A DNA stretch of 15,934 bases from positions 1 through 15,934 of the forward strand of contig CAKRXU010000048.1 in assembly GCA_934424575.1 (NCBI GenBank), read 5' to 3'. The translations under genes were made by a program, and so were the position numbers. Origin of the DNA: an uncultured Blautia sp. Its GTDB lineage: Bacteria; Bacillota; Clostridia; Lachnospirales; Lachnospiraceae. Shown piece by piece: positions 13,984-15,934 of this stretch (position 1 is the stretch's first letter; every line of letters begins with the position of its first letter). The notes under the pieces are model-generated. The model saw only the letters and a list, made by a program, of their open reading frames with translations, searched no databases and was not told the origin of the DNA.

Positions 13984-13999
13984 CATTCGCGTCCGAATG
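13984..13999. promoter_or_regulatory. Inverted repeat upstream of the ZinT-like gene promoter
   Basis: CATTCG-CGTC-CGAATG is a perfect 6-bp inverted repeat with a 4-bp centre, ending 24 bp before the -35 at 14024. It is a candidate operator; the binding protein is unknown. Confidence 0.35.
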
Positions 14000-14023
14000 G
14001 ATAGAAAAAAGCCTGTTCGGTAA

Positions 14024-14052
14024 TTGTAATTTCATATTTTATCCTTTAGAAT
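14024..14052 (+). promoter_or_regulatory. Promoter of the ZinT-like gene
   Basis: TTGTAA (14024-14029) and TAGAAT (14047-14052) are 17 bp apart. The predicted start near 14059 falls inside the first arm of the hairpin at 14055-14086. Confidence 0.6.
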
Positions 14053-14054
14053 GC

Positions 14055-14092
14055 GTGTTGTGGTTAGAAAATACTAACTGCAACACTTTTTA
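14055..14092 (+). promoter_or_regulatory. Leader hairpin with T-tract just before the ribosome site (attenuator or operator)
   Basis: GTGTTGTGGTTAG (14055-14067) pairs over 13 bp (two G-U pairs) with CTAACTGCAACAC (14074-14086), with a 6-nt loop, followed by TTTTTATTT and then AGGAGG at 14097-14102. It has the form of an intrinsic terminator or attenuator, but it starts at or before the predicted transcription start, so only part may be in the RNA. Its centre is TTAG-AAAATA-CTAA, the same TTAG-N6-CTAA core as in the feoAB leader, so it may instead be a DNA operator. Confidence 0.45.
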
Positions 14093-14109
14093 TTTCAGGA
14101 GGATTTATG

Positions 14110-14694
14110 ATGAAACGGAAAAAATTTCTCAGTACATTATTTGCATCTGCCCTTGCAGTTTCCATGCTGGCAGGATATGGAAATGTAACAACTTTTGCAT
14201 CTGATGATACTGCTGCGACAGAGGCGGCAGACAGCACTGCAGAAACAACAGACGAGACTGCCGATAACGAGGCAGATGCCGAACAGCTTATGAAAGATCT
14301 GACAGGAACCTATCAGGAACTCTGGCCGGTGATTCTTGATGATCAGTACAAACAGCTCTGGCTTGACGACAGCAAGGAACTGGTCGGAGAGGAAAACGCA
14401 GAAGGAGCATACGAGAAACTGGCTTCCATGGTTTCCGGTAAGATCTACGGAGAAGAAGCAGTAAAAGAATATGCAGACGGTAACGGCGTGTATGACTGTG
14501 AGTTTACACAGGATGTAGATACCCTGGAATTTGACGGTGATACTTCCACGATCAAAGGTTATGATGCCGACAAGAAAGAACTGTTTTCCCATACTTATCG
14601 GAGCACTATGAATCAATCCGAAACTGGTATGACGGATATCGGTTTGGTAATGTTGATGTATATTGTGTTGATGTATATTGTCCGTGGGATGTGA
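14110..14694 (+). pseudogene. ZinT-like secreted protein, 3' truncated with an out-of-frame tail
   Basis: A 194-codon ORF. Residues 1-30 are a signal peptide (KRKK, then STLFASALAVSMLAG, cleavage near TFAS); an acidic Ala/Thr-rich linker follows. Residues about 57-162 (LMKDLTGTYQELWPVI, SGKIYGEEAVKEYADG, YDCEFTQDVDTLEFDG, KELFSHTY) resemble ZinT/YodA-type lipocalin-like metal-binding proteins of Firmicutes. From about residue 162 the sequence is unrelated: it reads the DUF1703 gene in the wrong frame for 32 codons, ending in a hydrophobic GLVMLMYIVLMYIVRGM. The family's C-terminal histidine ligands are therefore missing. Promoter, AGGAGG site (7 nt before ATG 14110) and signal peptide are intact, so a short exported product may still be made. 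The ZinT assignment is from recall of the pattern and is moderate. Confidence 0.55.
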
Positions 14695-15494
14695 TCTCCC
14701 ATTGCAGGAAGCTGCTTGTAGATCCTCAGGCAAAGCCACAGAATTATTGGATCAATACGAGCAGCAATGACATTGTGAAAAAAATCATTGAGAAAACAGA
14801 TAACAGGACAACAAAGCGTGAGATTGAACGACTGGTAGCAGGAGAAGAGATTGTGAAAGAACTCCACCAGGAATTAACCTATCAGGAAATGTATACTTCC
14901 ATTGATAATATATGGAGTGTATTGTTTACAACTGGTTATCTGACCCAGCGGGGACGTGCAGAGGACAATGTGTTTCATCTGGTGATTCCAAATCTGGAAA
15001 TCCGCAAGATCTATACTTCCCAGATTATGAGCTGGTTTAAAGAAAATGCAGCGAGAGATGGCAAATCTTTGAATCTTTTGTGTGATGCATTGCAGCAGGG
15101 AAATGCAGAAAAGGTGGAAGAATATTTCACAGCTTATCTGAAGAAAACAATCAGTATCCGGGATACCTTCGTCAGAAAAGAATTGAAGGAAAACTTTTTC
15201 CACGGAATTCTGCTTGGAATTCTCGGACTGAAAGAGCAGTGGGCAGTCTTCTCGAACTGTGAAACAGGGGATGGCTACAGCGATATTATGATTGAAACGG
15301 AGGATGAGACGGGTATTATCATAGAAGTGAAGTATGCTCATGACGGGAATCTTGAGGCTGGATGTGAAGAGGCATTACAGCAGATTGAGAATACAGGATA
15401 TGAAGAAGAACTCATTGAGGAGGGAATGGAAAAAATCCTGAAGTATGGAATTGCCTGCTATAAGAAACAATGTAAAGTGATCATGTCTCATTAA
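14595..15494 (+). pseudogene. AAA-ATPase-like/PD-(D/E)XK (DUF1703) protein, C-terminal part only
   Basis: In the frame of the stop at 15494 the text runs back past any good start to about 14595: LSEHYESIRNWYDGYRFGN, then VYCPWDVISHCRKLL, YWINTSSND and the C-terminal nuclease-like domain with GYSDIMIE and GIIIEVKYA (the D and E-x-K of the PD-(D/E)XK fold). These are signatures of the common Lachnospiraceae/Bacteroides proteins (usually about 500-580 residues) with an N-terminal AAA-ATPase-like domain and C-terminal DUF1703. Only about 299 residues remain; the Walker-containing half is gone, replaced by the ZinT-like gene. A GTG at 14691 could start a 267-residue product but has no ribosome site. 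A 15-bp tandem duplication lies at 14652-14681. Role of the family is unknown (mobile or defence-like). Confidence 0.75.
14652..14681 (+). repeat. 15-bp perfect tandem duplication
   Basis: GTTGATGTATATTGT occurs twice in a row (14652-14666 and 14667-14681). In the DUF1703 frame it duplicates VDVYC; in the ZinT-like tail frame it duplicates the LMYIV residues. Confidence 0.95.
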
Positions 15495-15534
15495 GTAGAG
15501 CAAAAAAAGAGAAGATTATCCTGAATTATTCACT

Positions 15535-15571
15535 GCAACGCCGTGAACGTGGCTAAAAGCCGCATAGTTGC
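15535..15571. repeat. Nested inverted repeats in the gap before the IS1380 remnant
   Basis: GCAAC (15535-15539) pairs with GTTGC (15567-15571), enclosing a hairpin GTGGCT-AAA-AGCCGC (15549-15563). There is no following T-tract, so a terminator is unlikely. A second short dyad, TTCACTT-GTT-AAGTGAA, lies at 15595-15611. These may be part of the IS1380 end; otherwise 15495-15672 holds nothing I can name. Confidence 0.35.
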
Positions 15572-15685
15572 TGTACTTTAATTGCATATTGCTTTTCACT
15601 TGTTAAGTGAATGAAAAAAGAGCATCCTTTTGTGGTAAAATTAAGGTGTCTAAAGTCTTAACAATCCCAAACAAAGGAGCCCTTT

Positions 15686-15934
15686 ATGAGTATTGTAAAC
15701 ACCTTTTCACTTCAAAGCAATAGGCAAATTAAAATAAATTTTGACGGAGGTGATCTATCCTCCGATGCAGGACTCCTTTTGATAAAAGAATTCGCTGCAA
15801 AGATCGGCTTTGTAAAGCTGATCAAAAAGAACTTTAAAACTAATGAGATGAAGATATCCTGATACAGTTTGATGACATCGACAAAAATCTCAGGGATATC
15901 ATCTATTCCATAAAACGGCCGGAGCATGTGCTTC
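15686..15934 (+). pseudogene. IS1380-family transposase, internally deleted (runs off right edge)
   Basis: The ORF from ATG 15686 (ribosome site AAAGGAG, 15673-15679) reads MSIVNTFSLQSNRQIKINFD, then GGDLSSDAGLLLIKEFAAKI and GFVKLIKKNFKTNEM, the typical N-terminus of IS1380-family DDE transposases (F-x-G-G-x-L-S-S-D-A-G-L-L-L). It stops at TGA 15860-15862. From 15853 the +2 frame reads LIQFDDIDKNLRDIIYSIKR then PEHVL up to the window end, which resembles the stretch just before the first catalytic Asp (...YSIKxPEHVLLDxDST). In complete members these blocks are about 85-95 residues apart, so roughly 260 bp appear deleted near 15850, leaving the frames out of register. The copy cannot encode an active transposase. 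Confidence 0.75.

Noticed and set aside
14137..14739. 200-residue minus-strand ORF
   Set aside because: Antisense to the ZinT-like gene with its signal peptide and ribosome site; cysteine-rich, low-complexity shadow translation.
14691..15494. Intact 267-residue PD-(D/E)XK gene starting at 14691
   Set aside because: The GTG has no ribosome site and family sequence continues upstream in frame to about 14595, so this is the tail of a truncated larger gene.
1..15934. CRISPR array, tRNA or rRNA
   Set aside because: No regularly spaced repeats, cloverleaf or rRNA-like sequence was seen on either strand by eye.

Overview
The window looks like an accessory segment of a gut-type Clostridia chromosome, most likely Lachnospiraceae. 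This is an inference from the moderate G+C, strong AGGAGG-type ribosome sites, the gene families present (short clostridial FeoB, DUF3303, PD-(D/E)XK/DUF1703, IS1380 and IS200/IS605 transposases) and the many small, densely packed accessory genes. No rRNA, tRNA, CRISPR array or phage module was seen.

Layout. 1-86 (-): 5' end of an IS200/IS605 TnpA running off the left edge. 352-1453 (+): two different NUDIX hydrolases in one operon. 1554-2435 (+): AraC-type regulator with a GyrI-like effector domain, closed by a strong terminator. 2573-4361 (+): truncated GNAT acetyltransferase, a DUF3303 protein, an esterase-like alpha/beta hydrolase, and a YjbR-MGMT fusion with an altered active site. 4395-5191 (+): a deletion scar of an ECF-type vitamin/metal transporter (EcfT tail joined to an ATPase that also has an in-frame TAG). 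5210-6169 (+): BAAT/acyl-CoA thioesterase-like hydrolase. 6324-8397 (-): feoAB ferrous iron uptake. 8566-9483 (+): divergent AraC regulator. 9616-11678 (-): LytTR response regulator and GHKL sensor kinase. 11848-13914 (+): divergent secreted beta-propeller-like protein. 14110-15494 (+): ZinT-like secreted protein truncated by a join to the 3' part of a DUF1703 nuclease gene. 15686-15934 (+): internally deleted IS1380-type transposase.

Two regulatory cassettes look coherent. In the first, feoAB and the AraC regulator diverge from about 170 bp that holds a good minus-strand promoter, a tandem 10-bp repeat abutting its -35 (the position expected for an AraC-type activator), a TTAG-N6-CTAA dyad just after the -10, and a regulator promoter whose predicted start coincides with the ATG (possible leaderless mRNA). 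In the second, a two-component system diverges from a large secreted protein across an intergenic region with three copies of a GTGC-centred motif, two of them in 20-bp register just upstream of the secreted gene's -35; this suggests the kinase/regulator pair controls the secreted protein.

The other theme is decay: at least six genes (GNAT, EcfT, Ecf ATPase, ZinT-like, DUF1703, IS1380) are truncated or fused by deletion, while neighbouring reading frames are intact.
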